Origin: Pseudomonadales bacterium
GTDB lineage: Bacteria; Pseudomonadota; Gammaproteobacteria; Pseudomonadales; Azotimanducaceae
DNA: 63,489 nucleotides
Reading direction: 5' to 3'
NCBI GenBank assembly: GCA_028277965.1
Contig: JANQFF010000367.1
Span: forward strand, 1-63,489
Shown: in pieces, positions 40,701 to 48,565 of the stretch
Layout: each line of letters begins with the position of its first letter
Position numbering within the stretch: the first letter of the stretch is position 1
Notes under the pieces: model-generated
What the model saw: only the letters and a program-made list of their open reading frames with translations
Database searches by the model: none
What the model was told of the DNA's origin: nothing
Program-made: the position numbers and the translations under genes

Positions 40701-41137
40701 CTGTTTATCGTCGAGCTCCACGATATGTTGTTCCAGCCATCCTGGGCCCACCATTGCCACCAGAGCTTTGGTCGAAAATAAGCCAGGCGCCCATTGAATA
40801 CAGGGTTGCCCGGCTGAGCTGCAATGGTGTCCTTGAGGGCCTGACACTGCACATGATCTTTGTGCACGGCCCTGATGTAATCGTAGTCCTGCTCGTACAG
40901 ATAGTAGTAGTCAGGATCTGACGTACCCCAGCTACCGGCAGGGTCATAGTCAATCTTCGTGGTGATCGTCCAGTCCATACTGCCCGACGTATCGAAAACA
41001 AAGAGCACGTTCGGCTGTGCCGCGGTACCGCTGGGCGTCGTACCCGTAATGAAGACTTCCGTGTCATCCGCCTGAACAACCAGCGCCGACGCGACGTATG
41101 CGAGGACAATGAGCAGACGATGAAAGTAACGTTTCAT
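37745..41137 (-). CDS. pilY1: Type IV pilus tip adhesin/assembly protein PilY1
   Basis: A 1130-aa exported protein. The signal peptide is followed by a von Willebrand A domain with the MIDAS motif DTSGSMD near residue 50 and a second conserved segment HLVYLTDGEPYSDSG. The C-terminal half (about 560-1100) is a PilC/PilY1 beta-propeller with GDIDGDGYID near residue 840, a calcium-binding loop corresponding to the one needed for PilY1 control of pilus retraction. It is co-transcribed with minor pilins, which prime pilus assembly. It overlaps pilE by 4 bases. Confidence 0.95.
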   Translation of the reverse strand: MKRYFHRLLIVLAYVASALVVQADDTEVFITGTTPSGTAAQPNVLFVFDTSGSMDWTITTKIDYDPAGSWGTSDPDYYYLYEQDYDYIRAVHKDHVQCQALKDTIAAQPGNPVFNGRLAYFRPKLWWQWWAQDGWNNISWSSTINSSRPVECEADSGVHGSNASDPNTYAANGSHGPYNSNSSHEINWGSYHRLIAVSAHYHDYLQDPDTSQTRRKTDIMKEAAKDLVDDFDGLNFGLMRFDGNSNGGYAISHFEDITPPANKTAIKAAIDLLPASGGTPLTETLWEAARYYRGDSVDYGSASVAAAKTGSNYNSPMTHSCQKNHLVYLTDGEPYSDSGRDSQIQTLTGKTCSHTEGATLASQTCFDEMAEWMKITDHSSLTDSQDITLHTIGFDINLDLLAVAAQKGGGKVYNASDATELKTAFNSIILSILSTESVFSAPAVTVNAYNNLQHRSDLYYAIFKPVSRPRWSGNIKRYRVTNEAVVLDANSNDAIDELTGFFKDNAQSYWSSDTDGHAVEAGGFSEQLTSTRNIYTYTPSTPPNNALLTDPANLLTVSNTALTNELLGLSLSAPAEEREELIDWMRGEDVEDVAPLSDIHKFVADPLHSRPVVVTYGGTEENPDDTIFAANNMGYLHAISSSNGQEQFAFVPREALDRGILYFQNSATNSDKTYGLDGHIVIWREENLDDADVTVEAAEGDHVYVYVGMRRGGASYYALDVTNRSAPRLMWQIDGGAGDFLDLGQTWSEPKLAKIRWDCSAGTGNCTDRNVLVFTGGFDNVHDTATAETTGDGGAAVFIVDAVTGELLWSAGRPVTPTSIHDLELSDMENSIVDGITLGDIDGDGYIDLMYGVDIMGHVWRFDVADRPETAAEFATGGIVATLGDHDTDTSNDTANLRRFYYAPDVAYFAPRGGKSFLTVSLTSGYRSHPKDTTVTDRVYTIFDHHPFEAPKDEYGVVDYTIFDDSDSDPLDESDLFDATSALADKSTNAPHGWYKTFQGADEKGLSPTTTFGGALVFTTYIPVTPGSTIVCGADIGGGRIYAIDALTGGGVVTDDLGVISEYVELKHSGIPPQPSIIFTDASETFMDPEGNEVTHRKTKPIVCVGTECFGDLLPTDGPLSRTFWRENEG

Positions 41138-41149
41138 AGTATTTACCGG

Positions 41150-41473
41150 TTAAGAATTACGGATGACCGCAACGAGTTTTTCGTTGCTTTTGGCGATAAC
41201 GATGTCACCTGTGAACAGGCGCCATCGGGTGAGAGCGGATACCGGGTAGTCTTTACCCTGATATCGAACCCGGACGGTGTGGTTGTACTCATATGTCTGC
41301 GTCGCGCAGCCACGACACTCCATTGGACGTACGACCAGCATGCCGCCAGTGCCCTCTATGTTTTCGAGGACCTCTATATGACGAGCTTCGATATAGCGGT
41401 CTGGTTGCACGTTGATGGCACCTTGTACGGAACCAGCAAACACGAACAACAGGATTGGCAGTAGTTTCTTCAT
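41150..41473 (-). CDS. Small exported protein in the minor-pilin operon
   Basis: A 107-aa protein with a signal peptide (MKKLLPILLFVFAGSVQG) and a compact C-terminal domain with two closely spaced cysteines (MECRGCATQ). It sits between pilX and pilY1. In well-studied pseudomonads a small gene, pilY2, occupies a related position, but between pilY1 and pilE; sequence identity to it cannot be judged here. Probably periplasmic. The family is not recognised. Confidence 0.75.
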   Translation of the reverse strand: MKKLLPILLFVFAGSVQGAINVQPDRYIEARHIEVLENIEGTGGMLVVRPMECRGCATQTYEYNHTVRVRYQGKDYPVSALTRWRLFTGDIVIAKSNEKLVAVIRNS

Positions 41474-41485
41474 TGTATGACCTCC

Positions 41486-41941
41486 TTACTTTGGCCCTGC
41501 ATAGTTCAGGCCCTGGGTCTGGTCGGAGAAAATTCCGGTATTGTCGATCTGGGCGCGGCTGTTGAGCTCAAAATGCCGGCCGATAAACGTATCAATGCTG
41601 AACCCCTCGGGCGGAATACCTGTGCCGACATAGTTGTAGCTGACAGTCTGAGTCACACTGCCAGGCTGCATCACGATGTCGTCCCCGACCTGGTTGAGCG
41701 TTCCGTCAGCCAGCGCGGTGTCCAACGGCGCGATATCCAACACCAACATCGTCTGCTGCGCGGATAACTCGCTCAGCGCTATCTGGTACGCCTCTACCTT
41801 GAACTCACCGTTACGCGCCATCCGGGATTGCAGAGCCACGTTTTCCACAGCCGAAAGACCAACAACCGTGAGAACCAGGAGAAGTATCAGGCTGACTACA
41901 AGGGCTGCGCCTGTCTGGGTTCTGGGCTTAAATGAATGCAT
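41486..41941 (-). CDS. pilX: Type IV pilus minor pilin PilX-like
   Basis: A 151-aa protein with start ATG 41941, overlapping the pilW stop by 14 bases. It has the hydrophobic segment of a PilX-type pilin (QTGAALVVSLILLLVLTVVGLSAVENV), following a short basic leader with no canonical phenylalanine at the cleavage site (G|A), as is common in PilX. The remainder is a small soluble domain. It would be at the pilus tip complex with PilVW and PilY1. Confidence 0.85.
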   Translation of the reverse strand: MHSFKPRTQTGAALVVSLILLLVLTVVGLSAVENVALQSRMARNGEFKVEAYQIALSELSAQQTMLVLDIAPLDTALADGTLNQVGDDIVMQPGSVTQTVSYNYVGTGIPPEGFSIDTFIGRHFELNSRAQIDNTGIFSDQTQGLNYAGPK

Positions 41942-42686
41942 TGTTGAGCACCACCGCAGTGTTATAGACACGTCTCACGTGTCGATCGGTAAATGAAAGA
42001 AGGGGGCTGTCGAGTACAACGAAGCTGCGTGTCCGTTGTTCCGATTGGCCGTTTTCGGTGCCACGGTTGACGAGGACGGCAATGCGTACCGCCTGAACGA
42101 GGTTCCAGTCCGCAACCCGGTCAGCTGAGACGTACTGCGTCACACTCTCGCTTGTACCGACTCGCGTTCCATAGAGAACCTGCAGGTTGTCGACGCCGCT
42201 GATAAGCGGGCGTTCAGCTCCAACCCAGGTGCCTTGAGTGACATTCCAGCCGCGGCAGGTCAGGGTGTTGACCTGTGCGATCTCAAGAATCCGATAGACA
42301 TTCGCCACGAGATCGTTAACGGCTACAGCCGTCCCGGTACAGTCCAGATCATTCTCAGGGTCGTACTGAACTGCAAAGCGATCCGGGGCTGTGTCAGCTC
42401 CGTTTTCAGTGCAGGGATCGAATGTGTCACACGCGGTTGTCAGAAAAAACGCGGGTTTATCGCCCCGTCCGGGTTCGCGATACCCAGCCATGCGAACGTC
42501 ATTCACAATCAGATCCAATGAGAACCGGCCGTTCTCCTGGATACGGGATACGTCGTCGTTCGTCTGAAACGTGTTTTTCGTACTGACCATGACTTCCATC
42601 GCTCCAAGGAGCAGTACCAGCCCACCGACGAGCGAGATCAACATTTCGATCAGGGAAAAGCCCCCGTTGTGGGTTTGTCTGTTCAT
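41928..42686 (-). CDS. pilW: Type IV pilus minor pilin PilW-like
   Basis: A 252-aa prepilin-like protein, leader MNRQTHNGG|FSLIEMLISLVGGLVLLLGAMEV with E5. The start ATG 42686 overlaps the pilV stop (ATGA). The soluble domain is larger than in other minor pilins and has cysteines in ACDTFDPC and LTCRGW, consistent with PilW. It is part of the co-transcribed set fimT-V-W-X-Y1-E. Confidence 0.88.
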   Translation of the reverse strand: MNRQTHNGGFSLIEMLISLVGGLVLLLGAMEVMVSTKNTFQTNDDVSRIQENGRFSLDLIVNDVRMAGYREPGRGDKPAFFLTTACDTFDPCTENGADTAPDRFAVQYDPENDLDCTGTAVAVNDLVANVYRILEIAQVNTLTCRGWNVTQGTWVGAERPLISGVDNLQVLYGTRVGTSESVTQYVSADRVADWNLVQAVRIAVLVNRGTENGQSEQRTRSFVVLDSPLLSFTDRHVRRVYNTAVVLNNAFI

Positions 42687-43264
42687 GGTGTCGGCCTGAT
42701 GACGATCACGTTTTCCTTGTGATGCGACTGATACCCATGAGTACTGGCGGAGCTTGCTGCTGCCGACGTAAACGTCATGGTTGCGGTAAAGTCGGAACCG
42801 TCGGTGCACGGATCGGCGTCCGCCGGATCGGAGTCAACACACGTCAGGTCAAATCCGCCGTCAGGGATTTTCATGTGGTCCAGGGGTCCCGAGACGATCC
42901 CGTCTCGCGCATAGCCGCAGGTCAGCTCCCAGACATCGAATTCAGCCGCTTCGTCAGCGGTACAGTCAGTTGCAGCGTCAACCTTGTCCGTACCGTCGAA
43001 ATAGTCAGCACAGTATTTGGTGGGGCCCGCTTCACATAGATCCTGGCCCGCTGCAGTCGTATAACCGGCCGCCAGACCATCCGGGTTGGCCCGCATGCGC
43101 TCGAGCAACTCCTGGCTGAGCCAGGTTGCCTGAGAGTGCTGACTCGAGTCGCTGCCTTCTTTTATAGCTGCAGTCTGTAGAGCTGCGAGCCCTAACAGAC
43201 CCATACTCAAGACCACCGTCGTAACCAGAACCTCGATCAGGTTGAAACCTTTCGTGTACTTCAC
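42683..43264 (-). CDS. pilV: Type IV pilus minor pilin PilV-like
   Basis: A 193-aa prepilin with start GTG 43264 and GAGGAGTCCCA upstream. The leader MKYTKG|FNLIEVLVTTVVLSMGLLGLAALQT is the typical PilV N-terminus, with the MGLLGLA segment diagnostic for PilV-type proteins. Several cysteines and acidic stretches follow in the globular domain. Confidence 0.92.
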   Translation of the reverse strand: MKYTKGFNLIEVLVTTVVLSMGLLGLAALQTAAIKEGSDSSQHSQATWLSQELLERMRANPDGLAAGYTTAAGQDLCEAGPTKYCADYFDGTDKVDAATDCTADEAAEFDVWELTCGYARDGIVSGPLDHMKIPDGGFDLTCVDSDPADADPCTDGSDFTATMTFTSAAASSASTHGYQSHHKENVIVIRPTP

Positions 43265-43279
43265 TGGGACTCCTCGACC

Positions 43280-43837
43280 TTAAGGGGTGCAGTCGGCTGA
43301 GGGCGTATCCACGCTCACCCGCCCTGCAAGATTGATAGTGATATCGCGGCCTTCGGCTTCCCCGCGATCGTCACAGATTGCGATGACCACGGTATTGCCG
43401 CCTTCGTTCAGCATCCCGCTCGGCTGATAGCTGATCCAGCTGGTACCGCTGTTGTTGGAATTTACGGTGATCATCGCTGGGGCGGCTTCTACATCCCGTA
43501 AGAGAAAATCCACCCCACCCACAAATACCGAGTTGCCACCAGCGTCAGCGTCCGTGTACATCGTCCAGCCTTCAGACCAGTCGTTGTTTGCACCGCTTTT
43601 TCTGCTCATGGTGATCGAAGTGGCCCGGCTGGACGCTTCGCTACGCGCAAAATTCAGATTTGCAATGATACGATTGGATTCAGCCAGGATCCGGTTGTCC
43701 TGTACGTAGGTTGTCATCGACGGCAGTCCGATCGTCAGCACAACACTGAGGACCGTGATCGCGATGATCAGCTCCACGAGCGTCACACCGTCTGCACGAG
43801 GCGGAGTTATCAATTTGTTTTTGCCGAATGTTTCCAT
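43280..43837 (-). CDS. fimT: Type IV pilus minor pilin FimT/GspH-like
   Basis: A 185-aa prepilin of the GspH/FimT class. It has an unusually long leader for this family (METFGKNKLITPPRADG before VTLVELIIAITVLSVVLTIGLPS) and the family motif NFARSEASSRATSITM, then the SGMLNEGG beta-strand region. It is the first gene of the minor pilin operon. Related proteins called FimT or FimU cannot be separated by eye. Confidence 0.88.
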   Translation of the reverse strand: METFGKNKLITPPRADGVTLVELIIAITVLSVVLTIGLPSMTTYVQDNRILAESNRIIANLNFARSEASSRATSITMSRKSGANNDWSEGWTMYTDADAGGNSVFVGGVDFLLRDVEAAPAMITVNSNNSGTSWISYQPSGMLNEGGNTVVIAICDDRGEAEGRDITINLAGRVSVDTPSADCTP

Positions 43838-44068
43838 CTCTCATTCACGTGCGGTTCTCTCATTTCACACGCCTGACCTCGGGAACGGGATCACATCCTA
43901 AAAAATGGCCACCGGGACAACTGTGATCTACAACACACCAGCATGGCGGTCACGACAGGTGGTCGTTCAATTGGGATGAGTGGTACACCCGGAGATTGAA
44001 CCAGGGCCTGCCGCCCCTTGTGTTTCCATCACTTTCGGCGATTATTAGGTGTGACATTCGGGGGGAAC

Positions 44069-44830
44069 ATGAAACAGATCACACTCTTGATGGGCGTTGT
44101 TCTGTTGGTGGCGACAGCGCCAGTCATTCACGCCGATCCCGGCATGGCCCAGCGTATTGCTTCCCAGCAGGCAGCACCCGACCGTCATGTGTACGACCTG
44201 CCGCGCGACGCAGGTCGAAAACCGTACGAGAGTTTTGTCTTTCTTGGGATTCAGGAAGGCATGACCGCTCTCGATGTTGGGGCTTATGCCGGGTACACCA
44301 CCGAAATGCTGGCTGCAGCGGTCGGGCCAAGCGGTAAGGTGTTCTCCCACAACACCCAACGTGTGCTGGAACGTTTTGCGGAAGGTTACTACCAGCGCAC
44401 CATGACGGAACGCCTCGCCAACAATCGCTTACCCAACACGGTTCTACACATTGCTGAATACGATGATCTCGGTTTTCGCAGTGAAATCGATGTCGCGTTC
44501 CTGGGTAATATCCTGCACGACTTCTACTATTACGACGGCAAAGAAAAAGCATTGAGCTTTTTGAAGAGCATTTACAAGGCGCTCAAGCCCGGTGGTGTCC
44601 TCGGGATCACCGACCACGTTGGGGTTCCTGGTCGCGACAACGCCGGCTTACACAGGCTGGAACCGGAGATTGCCCGTTCGCTGCTCCACGAGGCCGGTTT
44701 CTCGATTGCCGCGGAATCCGACCTCTACGCCAACCCCGAGGATGATCACACCCTGATGGTGTACAACGAGGCCATCTATCGAAATACAGACCGTTTCTTC
44801 TACAAGGCACAGAAACAGGGAAACAAATGA
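44069..44830 (+). CDS. Exported class I SAM-dependent methyltransferase-like protein
   Basis: A 253-aa protein with start ATG 44069 behind GGGGGAAC and a clear signal peptide (LLMGVVLLVATAPVIHA). The remainder resembles a class I methyltransferase: ALDVGAYAGYTTEMLAAAVGPSGKV (motif I region), VAFLGNILHDFYYYDG, and ALKPGGVLGITDH. Methyltransferases needing SAM are rarely exported, so the function outside the cytoplasm is unclear. It overlaps the next gene by ATGA. Confidence 0.85.
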   Translation: MKQITLLMGVVLLVATAPVIHADPGMAQRIASQQAAPDRHVYDLPRDAGRKPYESFVFLGIQEGMTALDVGAYAGYTTEMLAAAVGPSGKVFSHNTQRVLERFAEGYYQRTMTERLANNRLPNTVLHIAEYDDLGFRSEIDVAFLGNILHDFYYYDGKEKALSFLKSIYKALKPGGVLGITDHVGVPGRDNAGLHRLEPEIARSLLHEAGFSIAAESDLYANPEDDHTLMVYNEAIYRNTDRFFYKAQKQGNK

Positions 44831-45534
44831 GACTCAGACAGGTAGCCGTGGCAGCCACGACGCTCGAACCTTACCGCTCCGAGCTCTTTGAGGTGCTGGG
44901 GCTCAGCACCGATTTCAAAGATCCGGGGGTTGGAGAATTCGGCCTCGAAAACTCCGTCATGGCGATTGGCGATACGTTTTTCGAAATTGTCGCGCCCGTT
45001 GACGAAGATACAGCTGCGGGCCGCACGCTGGCACGCCGCAACTCGTCTCTCTGCGGCTACATGGCACTCTTTCAGGTCGACGATTTTGATCCGTTCCAGC
45101 AGAAGCTCGTGTCAGCCGGCATACGCCAGGTCTGGAACGTGGAACGGCCGGAGGTCAGTGCCTGCCACGTGCATCCCAAGGACATCGGGGGCGCCATTGT
45201 CTCCTTTGACGAAATGCGCCCGGTCGAAGAATGGGTCTGGGGCGGGCCTGACTGGCGTGCCAACAAAGCGCAATACGCCAACCTGATCCGCGGATGTGTA
45301 CTGAACTCTCCACAGCCACAAGATCTCGCGAAACGCTGGTCCGACATCCTGGAGGTGCCGCTCTCAATCGAAGGTGAAACGTTCCGGCTGGAGTGCCAGG
45401 CCAGCTATGTCGATGTCGTTGAGGGCCCATACGAGGAAATCAGTACCGTCATCGTTGAGCGGGATGCAGGGGCCGGGGAGGATGAACTTGTTCTCGGTGA
45501 CTTCACTTTCAGATTTGTGGAAGCCTCAAAATGA
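44827..45534 (+). CDS. VOC family (glyoxalase-like) protein
   Basis: A 235-aa protein with two betaalphabetabetabeta modules (RQVAVAATTLEPYRSELFEVLGL and YANLIRGCVLNSPQPQDLAKRWSDILEVP), in the glyoxalase/bleomycin-resistance/dioxygenase fold. It resembles glyoxalase-like domain proteins of unknown substrate. It overlaps the methyltransferase and dehydrogenase genes by ATGA at both ends, so it belongs to one translational unit. Confidence 0.85.
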   Translation: MRLRQVAVAATTLEPYRSELFEVLGLSTDFKDPGVGEFGLENSVMAIGDTFFEIVAPVDEDTAAGRTLARRNSSLCGYMALFQVDDFDPFQQKLVSAGIRQVWNVERPEVSACHVHPKDIGGAIVSFDEMRPVEEWVWGGPDWRANKAQYANLIRGCVLNSPQPQDLAKRWSDILEVPLSIEGETFRLECQASYVDVVEGPYEEISTVIVERDAGAGEDELVLGDFTFRFVEASK

Positions 45535-46592
45535 CGAAGGTTGTCGCTGTCATCGAAGGTGACGACGCCGCGCCCGAAGCAATGACGCCTTCCGTCGCCC
45601 TCCTCCAGGATCTGAATCTCGACGTCGAATGGACCTATCCACCAGTGGGAAATGCCGGGATACATGGCTCAACTTTCCCTGACACCGCCCGGGATATGAT
45701 AGACGCTGCGGATGCAACCTACTTCGGCTCCACGAGCGGCAGCGCGAGCCGGGCGCTCATGTATCTGCGCTGGGGGAAGAAAACATATGCCAACGTAAGG
45801 CCAGCCCGTTATTTCCCGAACGCGAACACTCCGCTCCGAAATCCCGACGGGATCGATCTCGTCATTGTCAGGGAAAATCTCGAGGACATATATCTGGGTT
45901 GTGAAGGTGACCTATCTGCGCTCCCCGATGAGTTATTCAGCCGGCACGCACGTGTACCGGTCAACACTCTCGGAGACGGGCGTTACGCGGTAAAAGGCAT
46001 CACCCGGCAGGGCACTGAACAGGTCGTACGTTTTGCCTTTGACCTGGCCCGGACACGCTCAGAACGTCTTGACCGTCCCGGCAAACTCACGTGCACGAGT
46101 AAATACAACATCCTGCCCCAGACCGACGGGTATTTCCGTGAGGTCGCCACAGACATTGCACCCGACTACCCCGATGTTCAGTTCGAGACGCTGATTGCTG
46201 ACGACTTTCTGTGCCGCCTGACAATGAACCCAACCCAATTCGACGTTGTGGTGATGCCAAACCTGTATGGAGACCTCTTCTCCGACGGTGCTGCGGGTCT
46301 TGTTGGAGGCCTCGGGCTTGCTCCCAGCGGCTGTTATGGAACTGACTATGCGTATTTCGAATCGGCTCACGGTACAGCCCCTGACATTGCAGGGCTCAAT
46401 ATCATCAACCCCACCGCAACCCTGTTATCCGGCGCTATGATGCTCGAGTATCTCGGCTATACAGATGAAGGCGCTACGTTGTCACAAGCCATAGCCAACG
46501 TGTACAGAGAAGGCGTCGTATTGACACCTGACCAGGGAGGCACCGCGTCAACCAGCGAGTTTGTACAGGCTGTCGGGGACAAGCTCCTCTAG
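45531..46592 (+). CDS. Isocitrate/isopropylmalate dehydrogenase family protein
   Basis: A 353-aa NAD(P)-dependent beta-decarboxylating dehydrogenase. Conserved segments are [45 protein letters not shown] (catalytic region) and [12 protein letters not shown] (cofactor binding). It resembles the tartrate/isopropylmalate dehydrogenase branch, but the N-terminus ([32 protein letters not shown]) is typical of the family without revealing the substrate. It is the third gene of the operon. With the VOC protein, it could belong to a small catabolic pathway. Confidence 0.88.
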   Translation: MTKVVAVIEGDDAAPEAMTPSVALLQDLNLDVEWTYPPVGNAGIHGSTFPDTARDMIDAADATYFGSTSGSASRALMYLRWGKKTYANVRPARYFPNANTPLRNPDGIDLVIVRENLEDIYLGCEGDLSALPDELFSRHARVPVNTLGDGRYAVKGITRQGTEQVVRFAFDLARTRSERLDRPGKLTCTSKYNILPQTDGYFREVATDIAPDYPDVQFETLIADDFLCRLTMNPTQFDVVVMPNLYGDLFSDGAAGLVGGLGLAPSGCYGTDYAYFESAHGTAPDIAGLNIINPTATLLSGAMMLEYLGYTDEGATLSQAIANVYREGVVLTPDQGGTASTSEFVQAVGDKLL

Positions 46593-46825
46593 CCAGCTTC
46601 CGGGTCTTCCCTGATCCAGTACAGCATAAGGCCGCGAAACCAGGCCCAGGCATAGAGTATCGATACGAAAAAGATGCCCCACTGTTCGTGAATGTACGCG
46701 GTATAAAACCAGAACGGCTGTCCGGCCAGACCGAAAAAGCAGGCATATTTACGTAAGTTGCGATCCCTGCTCTGGCTCAGCCAGACGGCTACAACACCTG
46801 TAACCGCTATGGCAATTTGCTCCAT
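46589..46825 (-). CDS. Small two-span membrane protein
   Basis: A 78-aa protein with two hydrophobic segments (AIAVTGVVAVWLS and FYTAYIHEQWGIFFVSILYAWAWFRGL). GGGAAGGGAACC precedes the ATG, and its end overlaps the convergent dehydrogenase gene by 4 bases. The family is not recognised. Confidence 0.7.
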   Translation of the reverse strand: MEQIAIAVTGVVAVWLSQSRDRNLRKYACFFGLAGQPFWFYTAYIHEQWGIFFVSILYAWAWFRGLMLYWIREDPEAG

Positions 46826-46867
46826 GGTTCCCTTCCCTGGTTCGTCATCCGGATATCGAGATCCGGC

Positions 46868-48382
46868 TTATACAAGATTTGCCTCCGTCAACCCGGTGCA
46901 TTTTGCCGAAACAAATCCTTCGTCTTCAGCCATGCGATGCACCTGGTCAATATAGTGTGCGGCTGTCATTCCTGAATTGATCTCCGCCGCACGGGCAACT
47001 GCCTCCCGTGCTTTGTCCCCTTCACCCATGTGCCCAAGGATGTTTGCATAGTTCATCCAACCCCAACTCATCGCCGGGTGACGCTCGAGCGCCTGACGAG
47101 CAAACTCCGACGCGTCTTCCCATTCCTGAAAACAGGATGAGGCAACTGACCTGTGGTGTAACCAGAATGCAACCCCGGGATGGTCCGGTGCAACCGCCAG
47201 AATGCGCGCCAGGATGTCATGCAACACACCGATGTCTTCCGGCCTCCCCCGTGAGGTCATTGGCCAGCCCATGTAACCCCAGGCACCAAAGTCGTAAGGC
47301 GCAAGGTCAACCGCACTTTGCAGCGCATCGATCGCCCGGCTGGGCTTACCGATCACTGCCCAGACCATAGCACTCATCTTGAGAACGTCGGGATCGGAAC
47401 TCGCCAGCTCCGTCGCACGCAGGACGGACCGCTCTGCCGCAGCGCAGTCGGTCTCAACATCGGAACTCAACCCGTTGAGCACGCCTTCCGCCAGTGCCGT
47501 ACCAAGCGTTGCGTGAGCGTCCGCATAGTCTTCGTCCAGCTCGATTGCCTTCGATAAAGCCTCACGTGCCCGCTCGTAAGATTGTGTTGTCGTTTCCAGA
47601 AGGTACGACCGTGCCTGGTGCACGAGATCCCAGGCGGCCAGGTTACCCGGCTGACGCGACCGGGCCCGGTCGAGGTCCATCTTGAGCCGCTCCGAACCAA
47701 ACGCACCAACCACCTGCTCCGCAATGTCAGACATGACAGAAAGCATGTCGTCCAGATCCCGTTCGTACCGCTCCGACCAGAGCTGTTCGTCGCGCGTCGC
47801 ATCGTCCAGCTCCGCAATGATACGGACACGGTCACCCGCGTGGAGGAGATTTCCGGAAAGGACGTAGCGCACCTGTATGCGTTCGGCGATCTCTGTTGTC
47901 GTCAGGTTTTCCGCCGCCAGTCGTTCACTCGTACGCCGGGACGCAACCCGCACGCGATTCAGCTTGGACAGGCGGCTATGTATTTCCGCCGTCACCCCGT
48001 CCGCAAATATCCGGTGATCGGGATCAGTATCTCCGGTATCAAACGGCAATACGGCGACGGAAGCCACCGCATCTTCGATCGCCGGTATGTTGGCTGCAAC
48101 CGACTGAGCTGCAGGCTCCTGATGCTCTTCAGGCTGGGCGTCTGTCATGGTCACCCCGCCCGGTGTCACATCGAAAACCCAGGCAAGGACCACCGTGATC
48201 GGAAAACCGAGGATCACGACGAGCGTCAGCAGACGCATCGACCACTCGGGTAGCAGGAGTGTGGGTATCAGGACAGACGCCACCTCGATCACAACCCAGC
48301 CCGTCACGAGGTACGCGGCAGCCGTTCGCAGAACTTTGCGGCGTTTCAGCTCAGAGTAGTAGCGGGCAATGGCTCCAGACAT
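46868..48382 (-). CDS. Membrane-anchored TolB-like/TPR protein
   Basis: A 504-aa protein with two N-terminal membrane spans (about 20-40 and 50-70), an extracytoplasmic TolB N-terminal-like domain (about 105-230, VAVLPFDTGDTDPDHRIFADGVTAEI) and several TPR repeats to the C-terminus (from about 255). The same layout occurs behind guanylate-cyclase or winged-helix modules; here no catalytic or DNA-binding module is present. Possible scaffold or sensor. It stands alone, upstream of a REP-rich region. Confidence 0.82.
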   Translation of the reverse strand: MSGAIARYYSELKRRKVLRTAAAYLVTGWVVIEVASVLIPTLLLPEWSMRLLTLVVILGFPITVVLAWVFDVTPGGVTMTDAQPEEHQEPAAQSVAANIPAIEDAVASVAVLPFDTGDTDPDHRIFADGVTAEIHSRLSKLNRVRVASRRTSERLAAENLTTTEIAERIQVRYVLSGNLLHAGDRVRIIAELDDATRDEQLWSERYERDLDDMLSVMSDIAEQVVGAFGSERLKMDLDRARSRQPGNLAAWDLVHQARSYLLETTTQSYERAREALSKAIELDEDYADAHATLGTALAEGVLNGLSSDVETDCAAAERSVLRATELASSDPDVLKMSAMVWAVIGKPSRAIDALQSAVDLAPYDFGAWGYMGWPMTSRGRPEDIGVLHDILARILAVAPDHPGVAFWLHHRSVASSCFQEWEDASEFARQALERHPAMSWGWMNYANILGHMGEGDKAREAVARAAEINSGMTAAHYIDQVHRMAEDEGFVSAKCTGLTEANLV

Positions 48383-48421
48383 GAATGGCGGGGTTTCCGG
48401 TAGTTGCTAACAAGGTACCAG

Positions 48422-48560
48422 ATCGCGGCGAAAAGGTACTACCTGGAGACTTCTCTGTAGGAGCGGCTTCAGCCGCGATTCTCGCAGGACTGAAGATGTG
48501 CCTATACGGCCTTCAGCAGAGCAGGCCATCGCGGCTAAAAGGCACCTCTACAGAGGTTGC
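48422..48560. repeat. Cluster of REP-like elements
   Basis: ATCGCGGCGAAAAGGTACTACC at 48422-48443 is followed by TGTAGGAGCGGCTTCAGCCGCGA at 48456-48478 in inverse orientation. A third, diverged unit, ATCGCGGCTAAAAGGCACCTCTACAG, lies at 48528-48553. These occupy the 183-base gap between the TolB/TPR gene start and the putA end. No gene is seen in the gap. Confidence 0.72.
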
Positions 48561-48565
48561 GAGAT

